Shown: positions 7,802-18,199, counted from the first letter of the stretch. The stretch is 25,709 nucleotides of DNA from an uncultured Ellagibacter sp. (GCA_934654815.1 CAKUGU010000036.1:1-25709), one strand, 5' to 3'. Program-made: numbers and translations. Notes: generated from the letters alone by a model not told the origin.

Positions 7802-9309
7802 TGTACGGAAGGTGCACGGTCCTCGGAGCGACGCTCCGAGGCGTGAAAGCCGTTCCCGTCGACGTCGAAGTCGCGGTGTCGTCCGGGCTGCCCGGCTTTT
7901 CCATCGTCGGCATGGCCGACGCGTCGGTTCAAGAATCGAGGGAACGCGTCCGCGCGGCGTTGCGCGCGAGCGGTTTTCAAATGCCCTCCGACAAAATCGT
8001 CGTCAACCTCGCGCCGAGCTCCCTCCGGAAAACGGGGTCGGGGCTCGATCTGCCCATCGCCGTCGCCCTCCTCGCGGCGACGGGGCAGATCGATCCCGAG
8101 GTGGTGAAGGAACGCCTGTTCGTCGGCGAGCTTTCGCTCGAGGGGTTTCTAAGGCCCGTCGCCGGGGCGCTCGCCTTCGCGCTCTGCGCGCGCGAGATGT
8201 CGTGCTCGCTCGTTTGCGCGGAAGGAAGCGAGATCGTCGCCGTCGACGGCCTCGAGCAGCTCGGGCTGCGCTTTCTCGGCGGCATGCGCGAGGCGCGCGA
8301 CCTCCCGCGGATCGTTCCGCCTCGTGCCGAGGAAACGGCGTTCGACCTCGACTTCCGCGACGTGGCCGGCCACGACGTCGCGAAGCGGGCACTGCAGATC
8401 GCCGCGGCGGGAAACCACGGCGTGCTCATGATGGGGCCGCCCGGCTCGGGCAAGACCATGCTCGCCTCGCGCTTGCCGTCGCTTCTACCGCCTCTGACCG
8501 AGCAGGAGAAACTCGAAACGGCGCTCATCCATTCGGTGGCGGGGGAGACGATCGCCCCGATTCTCGCGGGCCAGCGGCCGTTTCGAAAGCCGCACCACTC
8601 GGCCTCGCTCGCCGGGCTCGTCGGGGGCGGCTCGCCCATACGCCCGGGCGAGATATCCCTCGCGCACAACGGCGTGCTCTTCCTCGACGAGCTTTCCGAG
8701 TTCAAGGGGTCGGTCCTTCAGGGGATCCGCCAGCCCATGGAAACGGGGGAGGTCCGCCTCACGCGTGCCGACGGCAGCGTGTCGTTTCCCGCCCGTTTCA
8801 TGCTCGTCGCGGCCTCGAACCCGTGCCCGTGCGGGCATCTAGGCGACGAGGAGCACGAATGCACCTGCACGCTTCCCCAGATACGAGGGTATCAGGGGCG
8901 CATCGGCGGGCCGCTCATGGACCGCATCGATCTGCACCTCGACGTGCAGCGCATCGCGCCGGGCGAGGTCATGGCGACGGGGTCGGGCACGTCATCGGAA
9001 GCGCTTCGGGAAGAGGTGCTGCGCGCGCGGGAATACGAGGAATGGCGACGGCGGCATGACGGAGCGAGCGCGGGCCGAAGCGCGGGGCCGCGCACCCCGA
9101 GCGACGTCGTCAAGGCGTGCCGCCTTGCGGCTGAGGACGCGGCTTTCCTCGAAAGCGCCGCGAAGACGCACGGCATGAGCGGCCGTGCCATCATGCGCAC
9201 GCTGTCGGTCGCGCGCACGATCGCCGACATGGCCGAGTCGCTCGAGGTGCGAAAGCCCCATCTCTGCGAGGCGCTCGGTTTCCGGATTCGAGAGGGGGTG
9301 GGCTCATGA
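7801..9309 (+). CDS. comM: ComM/YifB-family AAA+ ATPase
   Basis: ComM-family proteins are hexameric AAA+ motors; in Vibrio and Acinetobacter ComM promotes branch migration during integration of transforming DNA. The 502-residue protein has an N-terminal Lon-type fold (about 20-145, from VPVDVEVAVSSGLPGFSIVG), a Mg-chelatase-like ATPase with Walker A GPPGSGKT at 212-219 and Walker B GVLFLDELSEF, the NPCPCG cysteine motif, and a C-terminal Mg-chelatase-like helical domain. The start is taken as ATG 7801, giving MYGRCTVLGATLRGV, the usual family opening; TTG 7795 and GTG 7798 are possible alternatives. It overlaps yraN by one base and dprA by four (ATGA), consistent with a yraN-comM-dprA operon. 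Whether this organism is naturally competent is unknown; the family also occurs in non-competent bacteria. Confidence 0.94.
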   Translation: MYGRCTVLGATLRGVKAVPVDVEVAVSSGLPGFSIVGMADASVQESRERVRAALRASGFQMPSDKIVVNLAPSSLRKTGSGLDLPIAVALLAATGQIDPEVVKERLFVGELSLEGFLRPVAGALAFALCAREMSCSLVCAEGSEIVAVDGLEQLGLRFLGGMREARDLPRIVPPRAEETAFDLDFRDVAGHDVAKRALQIAAAGNHGVLMMGPPGSGKTMLASRLPSLLPPLTEQEKLETALIHSVAGETIAPILAGQRPFRKPHHSASLAGLVGGGSPIRPGEISLAHNGVLFLDELSEFKGSVLQGIRQPMETGEVRLTRADGSVSFPARFMLVAASNPCPCGHLGDEEHECTCTLPQIRGYQGRIGGPLMDRIDLHLDVQRIAPGEVMATGSGTSSEALREEVLRAREYEEWRRRHDGASAGRSAGPRTPSDVVKACRLAAEDAAFLESAAKTHGMSGRAIMRTLSVARTIADMAESLEVRKPHLCEALGFRIREGVGS

Positions 9310-10346
9310 CGGAGCGCAACGCGGAAGGCCTAAGGGGGCCACGCTGCGTGATCAAGAAGGGAGACGCGGCGTTCCCGCCGCTTCTCGAACGCGTCGCCCA
9401 ACCGCCGAAAGAGCTCTTCGTCGTCGGGTGCCCCGGCGCGCTGTTCGGGCCCGCGCTCGCCGTGGTTGGCGCGAGGAAGGCGACGCCATACGGTAAAGGC
9501 TGCGCACGCCGATTCGCGCGCCTCGCCTCGCTGCGGGGGATATGCATCGTGTCGGGCGGCGCCCGCGGGTGCGACGCCGAGGCGCACCGGGCGGCCCTTG
9601 AAGCGGGCGGCCGCACAGTGGCGTTCCTCGGCGGCGGGTGCGACAGGATCTATCCTCCCGAGAACCTCGCGCTTTTCCAGCGCATCGTCGATGAGGGCGG
9701 GGCGGTGGTGTCCGAGCGGGAATGGGGGTTCCCTCCCGTCCCGTACGCGTTTCGAGCGCGTAACCGCCTGATCGCCGGCATCTCGCAGGCCACGCTCATC
9801 GTCGAGGCCGGTTTGCCGTCGGGGACGTTCTCGACGGCCGACGAGGCGCTTGCCGTCGGGGCGGAGGTTCTCGCCGTTCCCGGGTCGATCACGTCGGCGT
9901 CGTCGCGCGGGGCGAACCGCCTGATCGCCCAAGGGGCCACGCCCATCGTCGACGACGACTCGTTCCTCGACGCGCTTCTGGGCGTGTACGGGTGCCTTCG
10001 GCAGGAAACCGTGCACATGGGAGGTGCGCCGAAGGAGGGAAATCGCGATGACGTGCGCCAAAAAGGCGCTGCGGGCATCGATGCCGGCGGCGCGCCGCGG
10101 GATCGGACGGCAGGCGTCGGGTCGCGTGACCTTGCGGGCGGCATCGGGCCGGATCCGCTTTTGGCGGCGCTCTCGGCGGAGCCGATCGGGATGGAGCGCC
10201 TTCGCTCGCTTGCCGGCGCGCTCGCGCCCGCGGGCGAGGACGCGTGGGCATGGCTTTCCGTGCGTATTGCCGAGCTGGAGGCGACGGGCCTTGTGAAGCG
10301 CTACCCCGACGGGAAGCTCGGGCCTGCCATCGACCCTCTGGTATAA
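9306..10346 (+). CDS. dprA: DNA-processing protein DprA (Smf)
   Basis: DprA binds incoming single-stranded DNA and loads RecA during transformation. The 346-residue protein has the Rossmann-like core: LAVVGARKATPYGKG, the phosphate-loop-like VSGGARGCDAEAH, VAFLGGGCDRIYPPEN, FRARNRLIAGIS and VLAVPGSITSASSRGAN. In the usual GxAxGID motif the isoleucine is replaced by cysteine (GARGCD). There is no N-terminal SAM domain. A low-complexity Gly/Arg/Asp linker (about 238-280) leads to a C-terminal winged helix (about 282-343, DPLLAALSAEPIGMERL). The start ATG overlaps the comM stop by four bases. The stop codon TAA sits inside the TATAAT of the trmFO promoter. In Firmicutes topA usually separates dprA from trmFO; it is absent here. 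Confidence 0.94.
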   Translation: MTERNAEGLRGPRCVIKKGDAAFPPLLERVAQPPKELFVVGCPGALFGPALAVVGARKATPYGKGCARRFARLASLRGICIVSGGARGCDAEAHRAALEAGGRTVAFLGGGCDRIYPPENLALFQRIVDEGGAVVSEREWGFPPVPYAFRARNRLIAGISQATLIVEAGLPSGTFSTADEALAVGAEVLAVPGSITSASSRGANRLIAQGATPIVDDDSFLDALLGVYGCLRQETVHMGGAPKEGNRDDVRQKGAAGIDAGGAPRDRTAGVGSRDLAGGIGPDPLLAALSAEPIGMERLRSLAGALAPAGEDAWAWLSVRIAELEATGLVKRYPDGKLGPAIDPLV

Positions 10347-10347
10347 T
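10339..10347 (+). promoter_or_regulatory. Extended -10 promoter of trmFO
   Basis: TG-G-TATAAT (10339-10347) is a perfect extended -10. It overlaps the last codons and stop of dprA. No good -35 is present. Predicted start is near 10354, about 77 bases before trmFO. Confidence 0.65.
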
Positions 10348-10391
10348 CATCGGCTGGCGCGATGCGGTTTCGCGCACATCGATGGATTCAC

Positions 10392-10410
10392 CGCGGGCTC
10401 GAAGCCCGCG
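10392..10410 (+). promoter_or_regulatory. GC-rich hairpin in the trmFO leader
   Basis: CGCGGGCT (10392-10399) and AGCCCGCG (10403-10410) form a perfect 8-bp stem with a CGA loop, followed by CTTTCG and then the ribosome site AAGGAGG (10418-10424). It may be a weak dprA terminator or attenuator. The short T-tract argues against efficient termination. Confidence 0.45.
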
Positions 10411-10430
10411 CTTTCGCAAGGAGGGCTTGG

Positions 10431-11840
10431 ATGGAGGGCACACGCCGCGTGCGGATTCTGGGAGCGGGGCTCGCGGGAAGCGAGGCCGCGCTGCAGCTCG
10501 CGAACCGCGGCGTCGCGGTGGAGCTCGTGGAAATGCGCCCGGGCACGCCGACGGCGGTTCACAAGAGCGGCAACGCGGCCGAGCTCGTCTGCTCGAACTC
10601 GCTCAAGAGCACCAAGCCCGACAGCGCGGCGGGGATGCTCAAGTCCGAGCTCGCGCAGCTCGGGTCGTGCGTCTACGGTGCGGCGCTTCGCCACCGCGTC
10701 GCGGCGGGCGGGGCGCTTGCCGTCGATCGGGAGGCGTTCTCCGCCGATATCACCGCGCAGGTCGAGGCCAATCCGCTCATCGAGGTCGAGCGCAGGGAGG
10801 CTTTGAGCCTCGACGACGAGGTGCAAGGCGTCGACGCCCTCGTCGTCGCCACGGGCCCGCTCACCTCGGACGCTTTGGCCGAGTCGTTGCGCCAGGCAAC
10901 GGGGAAGGAGCACCTCGCGTTCTTCGACGCCGCGGCCCCGGTCGTCATGGCCGATTCCCTCGATCACGGCAAACTCTTCAGCCAAAGCCGCTACGAGGAA
11001 GGCGCGGGCGACTACCTGAACGCGCCTTTCACGAAGGAGGAATACGAGGCGTTCGCCCACGAGCTTCTGGGCGCGCAGCGCGTCATCAAACGCGACTTCG
11101 AGTCGAAGGACCTCTTCCAGGCGTGCCAGCCCATCGAGGAGATCGTCCGCACGGGCATCGACGCGCCCCGCTTCGGCGCGCTCAAGCCGGTAGGCCTCAC
11201 CGACCCCCGAACGGGGCACAGGCCGTGGGCGGCGCTTCAGCTGCGCGCCGAGGACGCGAACGGGGAAAGCTACAACCTGGTCGGGTTCCAGACCAACCTC
11301 ACCTTCCCCGAGCAGCGCCGCGTGTTCCGCATGATCCCCGGCCTGGAGAACGCGGAGTTCGCTCGCTACGGCGTCATGCACAGGAACACCTTCGTCGACG
11401 CCCCGCACCTGCTCGACGCCGACCTGCGCCTTTGCGGCGAAGCAGGGGCGCGTTGGGACGTTCCCGTGTACGTCGCCGGCCAGCTTGCGGGCACGGAGGG
11501 GTACTGCGAGGCGATCCGGTCGGGCCTTCACGCCGCCCTTTCCGTTGCGGCTCGGCTTTCGGGTGTGCCTTCGCCCGAGCTTCCGGCCGACACGGCGTTC
11601 GGCGCGCTTCTGGCCTACGCCACCGACCCGGCGACGACGGGGTACCAGCCGATGCACGTGAACTTCGGCATCATGCGGCCGCTTGAGGTGCGCATTCGCA
11701 ACAAGCGCGACCGCTACCGCGCCTACGCCGAGCGCGGCCAGGCGGCGCTCTCCTCGTACGTCGAGGCGCTGCGTGAGGCAGGGCTTCTCGAAGGCGAGCC
11801 CGCGCCGGCAAGCGAGGAAGCGCCTCATGACGCGGAGTGA
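10431..11840 (+). CDS. trmFO: Methylenetetrahydrofolate-tRNA-(uracil-5-)-methyltransferase
   Basis: TrmFO uses methylenetetrahydrofolate and reduced FAD to methylate U54 of tRNA to ribothymidine, and replaces SAM-dependent TrmA in many Gram-positive bacteria. The 469-residue protein begins with the FAD-binding GxGxxG (RVRILGAGLAGSEAALQLA, GAGLAG at 11-16). C54 in ELVCSNSLKS and the cysteine in LFQACQPIEEI are the two conserved cysteines of the family. GYCEAIRSGLHAAL and TDPATTGYQPMHVNFG near the C terminus are also typical. ATG 10431 follows AAGGAGG (10418-10424); the in-frame ATG at 10362 has no ribosome site. The stop lies 14 bases inside the xer gene, so the two are coupled. The C-terminal 15 residues are Ala/Pro/Glu-rich and probably disordered. 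Confidence 0.95.
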   Translation: MEGTRRVRILGAGLAGSEAALQLANRGVAVELVEMRPGTPTAVHKSGNAAELVCSNSLKSTKPDSAAGMLKSELAQLGSCVYGAALRHRVAAGGALAVDREAFSADITAQVEANPLIEVERREALSLDDEVQGVDALVVATGPLTSDALAESLRQATGKEHLAFFDAAAPVVMADSLDHGKLFSQSRYEEGAGDYLNAPFTKEEYEAFAHELLGAQRVIKRDFESKDLFQACQPIEEIVRTGIDAPRFGALKPVGLTDPRTGHRPWAALQLRAEDANGESYNLVGFQTNLTFPEQRRVFRMIPGLENAEFARYGVMHRNTFVDAPHLLDADLRLCGEAGARWDVPVYVAGQLAGTEGYCEAIRSGLHAALSVAARLSGVPSPELPADTAFGALLAYATDPATTGYQPMHVNFGIMRPLEVRIRNKRDRYRAYAERGQAALSSYVEALREAGLLEGEPAPASEEAPHDAE

Positions 11841-12810
11841 CACGTCGAAGCCGGAAGGTGCGGCGGAGGGGGCCGACGCGAACGCTATGGCGCCGGTCGC
11901 GGCATCCGCGATCGAGGCGTTCTGCGCGGCCCTCGTCGCTGAACGGGGGGCCTCGGCGAACACGGTGCGCGCCTACCGCATCGACCTTTCCGACTACGGC
12001 AGGTGGGCGGTGCGGCGCAAGGTCGACGCGCTCCACGCGTCCCACAAGGACCTTCGCCGCTACCTCGCCGAGCTCGACGAGGCGGGCTATTCCCGCCGCA
12101 CGGTGAACCGGCGCCTCTCGGCGCTGCGGACGTTCTTCCGGTGGCTCAACGTCACGGGGGAAATCGAGTCCGACCCGGCAAGCGCGCTTCAGGGCCCGAA
12201 AACCGCGAAGCACCTTCCCCACGTGATCAAGCCCGCCGACATGGTGCGCCTCCTTTCGGTCCACGGCAAGCGCGACGTTTCCGGCCGTGAGCGCGAGCAG
12301 TCCCTTTCGGACATGCGCGACCAGGCGGTCCTCGAATTCCTCTACGCATGCGGCGCGCGCGTGTCGGAGGCGTCGGGGCTGCTCTTCGAGAACATCGACT
12401 TCGAAGCGGGCGAGGCGCGGCTTTTCGGCAAGGGGTCGAAGGAGCGGATCGTCCCTCTGCACGACTTGGCGGTGTCGTCCATGAAGGCCTACGCGGTCGT
12501 CGCTCGCCCGCGGCTCTTGGACGGCAAAACGTGCCCTTATTTCTTCGTGTCGACGCGCGGCAACCGGATGGGTACCGACGCGATGCGCAAGATGTTCAAG
12601 GCGACGGTGCGCGCGGCGGGGCTCGACGACTCGCTTTCGCCGCACGACGTACGTCACACGTTCGCGACCGACCTTTTGAACGGCGGCGCCGACTTAAGGA
12701 GCGTGCAGGAGATGCTCGGGCATGCGAGCCTTTCGACCACGCAGATCTACACGCACCTCTCGACCGAGCGCTTGAAGCGAATCCACGAACAGGCGCATCC
12801 GCGCGGGTAG
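11827..12810 (+). CDS. xerC: Tyrosine recombinase XerC/XerD
   Basis: Xer recombinases resolve chromosome dimers at dif. The 327-residue protein has a SAM-like core-binding domain (about 27-115, AIEAFCAALVAERGASANT) and a C-terminal catalytic domain with every expected residue: R178 (ACGARVSEASGL), K202 (GKGSKERIVP), H273 and R276 (SPHDVRHTFAT), H299 (MLGHASLSTTQ) and nucleophile Y308 (TQIYTH). HDVRH replaces the more common HxLRH. About 25 extra residues precede the first domain. ATG 11827 follows GAGGAAG (11813-11819) inside trmFO. The choice of XerC over XerD rests on position: Firmicutes place xerC (codV) after trmFO. A XerD role or a single-Xer system cannot be excluded. Its place in a housekeeping operon argues against a phage integrase. 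Confidence 0.88.
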   Translation: MTRSDTSKPEGAAEGADANAMAPVAASAIEAFCAALVAERGASANTVRAYRIDLSDYGRWAVRRKVDALHASHKDLRRYLAELDEAGYSRRTVNRRLSALRTFFRWLNVTGEIESDPASALQGPKTAKHLPHVIKPADMVRLLSVHGKRDVSGREREQSLSDMRDQAVLEFLYACGARVSEASGLLFENIDFEAGEARLFGKGSKERIVPLHDLAVSSMKAYAVVARPRLLDGKTCPYFFVSTRGNRMGTDAMRKMFKATVRAAGLDDSLSPHDVRHTFATDLLNGGADLRSVQEMLGHASLSTTQIYTHLSTERLKRIHEQAHPRG

Positions 12811-12836
12811 GGGCGGGCGGAGCGCCCGGCTCCCCT
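12808..12836 (+). terminator. Probable terminator of the trmFO-xer unit
   Basis: CGGGCG (12814-12819) pairs with CGCCCG (12823-12828), and AGGGG (12809-12813) can extend the stem with CCCCT (12832-12836) across a short bulge. The following T-tract (TCTCGTCTTCC) is poor, so termination may be partial. Confidence 0.5.
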
Positions 12837-12876
12837 TCTCGTCTTCCCAAGTGGGTGAGGAGTTATGCCCGTTTAA

Positions 12877-12890
12877 CGAACAAATGTTTT
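12877..12890. promoter_or_regulatory. LexA (SOS) box upstream of uvrA
   Basis: CGAACAAATGTTTT (12877-12890) matches the Gram-positive/actinobacterial LexA box, CGAAC-N4-GTTYN, at nearly every position. It lies directly upstream of TTGACG (12894-12899) in an AT-rich pocket before uvrA, a classic SOS gene. This is the expected location for repression by LexA and induction after DNA damage. Confidence 0.82.
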
Positions 12891-12893
12891 TAT

Positions 12894-12925
12894 TTGACGG
12901 CACGCCGCCCGTCATGCGGTACAAT
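12894..12925 (+). promoter_or_regulatory. Candidate uvrA promoter
   Basis: TTGACG (12894-12899) and TACAAT (12920-12925) are strong hexamers, but the spacer is 20 bases, longer than optimal, so the exact -35/-10 pairing is uncertain. The predicted start is near 12932, about 32 bases before ATG 12964. Confidence 0.5.
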
Positions 12926-12963
12926 TCGCCTGAAACATCCATGCGCAAGGAAGAACCGATCAT

Positions 12964-15846
<2,883 letters not shown>

Positions 15847-15852
15847 TATAGT

Positions 15853-15895
15853 GCGAAACGCTCCCCGCGCCTCCTTGCGCAGAGGGGCGTTTCGC
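15853..15895 (+). terminator. Long hairpin after uvrA, probable terminator
   Basis: GCGAAACG (15853-15860) pairs with CGTTTCGC (15888-15895), with inner CCCC/GGGG and GCGC/GCGC helices and small internal loops. The stem is strong but no U-tract follows (TGTTCGG), so it may terminate poorly or act as an RNA-stabilising end. Confidence 0.55.
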
Positions 15896-15924
15896 TGTTC
15901 GGCGAAGGTATTCTGAGGGGAAGA

Positions 15925-16848
15925 ATGGACAACCAGGTTCTGAAGGGGCTGCTCTGCACCGCGACCGGCGCGATCTGCTGGGGCTTTTCGGGTACGTGCG
16001 CCCAGCTGCTCATGGACATCTACGGGGTGCCGCTCGCGTGGAACGTCTGCGTGCGGCTCGTGTTCGCCGCGCTGCTCTACCTTGTGTTCTGCATCGCCAC
16101 GCGAAGGGCCACGCTCGTCGCCATCTTGAAACAACCCCGCGAGGTGGTGAAGCTGTTCGCGTTCTCCATCTTCGGCGTGCTGCTCGTGCAGGTGTGCTAC
16201 CAGGGCTGCATCTCCGTCACGAACGCGGGCACGGCAACGGTGTTCGAGCGGTGCGGGCTCGTGATCATCATGGTGTGCGTCTGCGTTCAGATGAAACGTC
16301 TGCCGAAGATGCGGGAGCTTCTCGGCGTCGTGCTCGCCATCGCTGGCACGGTCTGCATCGCCACCAAAGGCAACCCCGGCGCGCTCGCCATTCCCGTCGA
16401 GGCGCTCATCTGGGGTGCGGGGTCAGCCTGTTCGCTCGTTTTCTACACGCTCATGCCCGTAAGGCTGCTCGATAGGTGGGGAAGCGTCGCCACGACGACG
16501 GTGTCGATGGTCTTCGCAGCGATCATCGCGAACGCGGTCGTGCAGCCGTGGAACATCGACGTCGCGGTGACGCCCCAGATCGTGCTCGCGATGGCCGCCA
16601 TGGTCGTCATCGGCACCTTCTTCGCGTACCTCATGTTCCTTCAGGGCGTGAAGCTGGCCGGTCCCATGCGTGCGGGCCTTGTGGCGAGCATCGAGCCGGT
16701 TGCGGCGACCGTCATATCAGCCGTGTGGCTCGGAACCTACGTCGGCCCCTTCGACATCGCCGGGTGCGCCATGATCGTCGTCATGGTCCTCCTCATGACG
16801 CAGCGCGAGGAAAAGTCCGCACCCGCGGAAAGCGAAGTGACCGCTTAA
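15925..16848 (+). CDS. EamA-family (drug/metabolite) transporter
   Basis: This is a membrane transporter of the drug/metabolite transporter superfamily, 307 residues with about ten hydrophobic helices in two EamA repeats. The first repeat begins at LLCTATGAICWGFSGTCAQL and the second at EALIWGAGSACSLVFYTLMP. The repeat-ending motifs NAGTATVFERCGLVIIM and GPMRAGLVASIEPVAATVIS are typical; the second matches the common family pattern near the end of EamA domains. A short charged C-terminal tail follows. Such proteins export or import amino acids, sugars or other metabolites, and the substrate cannot be inferred here. ATG 15925 follows GAGGGGA (15915-15921). A TATAGT box at 15847-15852 on the uvrA stop could be its promoter, although the transcript would begin inside the hairpin. 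Confidence 0.9.
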   Translation: MDNQVLKGLLCTATGAICWGFSGTCAQLLMDIYGVPLAWNVCVRLVFAALLYLVFCIATRRATLVAILKQPREVVKLFAFSIFGVLLVQVCYQGCISVTNAGTATVFERCGLVIIMVCVCVQMKRLPKMRELLGVVLAIAGTVCIATKGNPGALAIPVEALIWGAGSACSLVFYTLMPVRLLDRWGSVATTTVSMVFAAIIANAVVQPWNIDVAVTPQIVLAMAAMVVIGTFFAYLMFLQGVKLAGPMRAGLVASIEPVAATVISAVWLGTYVGPFDIAGCAMIVVMVLLMTQREEKSAPAESEVTA

Positions 16849-16958
16849 GGCTGCTTGCGCCATCTGCACGTTTTGGGCTGCCTTCGGTCTTGTCTCGCGT
16901 CTCTGCGTCGAATTTCTGTCAGTTGCCCGACGCATGTGCGGGCGCGCGGCCCCATGCC

Positions 16959-16964
16959 TATAAT
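16959..16964 (+). promoter_or_regulatory. -10 box of a probable leaderless transcript
   Basis: A perfect TATAAT (16959-16964) lies ten bases before ATG 16975. Transcription would start at about 16971-16972, leaving three or four bases before the start codon. No good -35 or Shine-Dalgarno sequence is visible. Confidence 0.6.
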
Positions 16965-16974
16965 GGTTCGCACT

Positions 16975-17955
16975 ATGGAAAAGAATTCTCGGGAAAAAAT
17001 CGCGCTCATCGTGTTCCTGGTGCTCGCCATCGCGGCGGGGGGCGTGCTGTTCGGATACATCTTCGCCGGCCATTCGTGGAACATCGCGGCATCGAACCTC
17101 GATGACACCTTCGGCAACATGGACGGTTACACCGTGATCGCCTACGAGGGCACGCTCGACGAGGAAGAGAGCTCCTCATCCGACGATTCGTCCGAGAAAG
17201 CGTCGAAGGACGGCGCCGCTGCGCCCGACTCGTCGACCGCCGAGAAGGCGAAGGGCGCGGCCGGCGCGTCCTCTTCTGCGGACGATAAGCTCTCGGTGAG
17301 CGATTCCCTCAAGCAGTCGGCGACTTCCAGCGCGGCGAAATCTGCGGACTCGGATGCGGCGACCGCGTCTGGCACGGCATCCAATGCGGGCTCATCTGGC
17401 TCATCTGCAGCGGCAGCTACCGACGCTGCCGATGCGAAATCTGCGGACTCGACTGCGTCGCCTGCTGCGGGCGCGTCCGACGCCAAGGCGCAGGACGCGC
17501 TGCCGGCACCCCTTGCCGGGCACAAGAAGGAGAAGGCCGACGTCTCGCTTTCCGACGTCGAGACGACCTACAAGGACAAAGGCGCGTCGATCCTCCTGCT
17601 CGATACCGCGAACCCTGGCACATACAGCGAAGGCACGATCGTCAAGCGCGGCGGCAAGCGCTACGGCATCTTCAGCCTCGAGGTCGAGACGTCGCGCATC
17701 CTCATCGACGAGAAGGTGAAATACTTCGCCGACCAGGACGTCGACTCCATCATTGCGATCGTCCCCGATGCGTCGATCCTCAAAGGGACGGAAGGGATCG
17801 ACATCGTCGTGTCGACCAACGACCCCGACGCCTCGAAGATGGGCGAGACGAAGAACGGCGTGTTCTTCGTCGCCGCACCGACGAAGGGGTCGGTCGGCGC
17901 CATCCTCATCTCCCCGAGCAACGTCGTGTCGGCGAAGACGATTTCGGGACAGTAA
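16975..17955 (+). CDS. Membrane-anchored hypothetical protein with Ala/Ser/Asp-rich insert
   Basis: I do not recognise this 326-residue protein. It has one N-terminal membrane helix (about 9-31, IALIVFLVLAIAAGGVLFGY) after a short basic tail, so the rest is probably outside the cell. A short segment SWNIAASNLDDTFGNMDGYTVIAYEGTL (about 34-61, split here only in description) is followed by about 120 residues of Ser/Ala/Asp/Lys-rich low complexity, then a folded-looking C-terminal region (about 188-326) with beta-strand stretches ASILLLDT, YGIFSLEVE, VDSIIAIVPDA and GIDIVVSTN. The order of these strands faintly resembles 5'-nucleotidase-type metallophosphoesterases, but the metal-binding His/Asp motifs are absent. 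The ATG at 16975 has no ribosome site; a TATAAT ten bases upstream suggests leaderless translation. Possible roles are envelope sensing or a degenerate phosphoesterase, both speculative. Confidence 0.75.
   Translation: MEKNSREKIALIVFLVLAIAAGGVLFGYIFAGHSWNIAASNLDDTFGNMDGYTVIAYEGTLDEEESSSSDDSSEKASKDGAAAPDSSTAEKAKGAAGASSSADDKLSVSDSLKQSATSSAAKSADSDAATASGTASNAGSSGSSAAAATDAADAKSADSTASPAAGASDAKAQDALPAPLAGHKKEKADVSLSDVETTYKDKGASILLLDTANPGTYSEGTIVKRGGKRYGIFSLEVETSRILIDEKVKYFADQDVDSIIAIVPDASILKGTEGIDIVVSTNDPDASKMGETKNGVFFVAAPTKGSVGAILISPSNVVSAKTISGQ
17335..17451 (+). repeat. Direct repeat inside the hypothetical protein gene
   Basis: GCGAAATCTGCGGACTCG occurs at 17335-17352 and again at 17434-17451, exactly 99 bases (33 codons) apart and in frame, encoding AKSADS both times. 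It suggests that the low-complexity linker grew by duplication. Confidence 0.8.
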
Positions 17956-18144
17956 CACCCGGCGGCGACACAGTATCGCCGGTGCCGGTTGTCCGTTCCG
18001 AACGAGCTGCGGGCGAGCGAGCGCCGCATGCCGGGCCTCCCGTTGCGGCTGTTCGTCCGGACGCCGCGCGCGTGGTGCACCAACCGGAAGCGCTGGCATC
18101 TTCTTTCGCCGCATGCATCATCCCTCACCCCTCATCAAGGCAAT
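17956..18144. other. Intergenic spacer without recognised gene
   Basis: This GC-rich spacer lies between the hypothetical gene and the convergent terminator. The only structure noted is a weak hairpin CGGCGA/TCGCCG (17963-17968 with 17976-17981) without a U-tract. No convincing coding frame, tRNA or promoter was seen. Confidence 0.6.
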
Positions 18145-18180
18145 AAAAAAGCGAGCCGCATCAAGCGACTCGCTTTTTTT
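18145..18180. terminator. Bidirectional terminator between the hypothetical gene and gdhA
   Basis: AAAAAAGCGAG (18145-18155) pairs with CTCGCTTTTTT (18169-18179); an inner CGC/GCG helix extends it past one mismatch to an ATCAA loop. The A-tract and T-tract on either side let it terminate both the plus-strand transcript and gdhA on the minus strand, whose stop is 20 bases away. Confidence 0.93.
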
Positions 18181-18199
18181 CGCGGTACCGGGGTTCGGT

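Noticed and set aside
11827..12810. Tyrosine recombinase as a sign of a phage or integrative element
   Set aside because: It overlaps trmFO, matches the housekeeping XerC position in Firmicutes, and has no neighbouring excisionase, repeats or tRNA attachment site.
15847..15852. TATAGT on the uvrA stop codon as a certain promoter of the EamA gene
   Set aside because: The transcript would start inside the strong hairpin and there is no -35, so it is kept only as a possibility and not listed as a feature.
17956..18144. Possible tRNA or small gene in the spacer before the bidirectional terminator
   Set aside because: No T-arm GGTTCRAATCC-like sequence, no acceptor stem, and no coding frame with a ribosome site were found.
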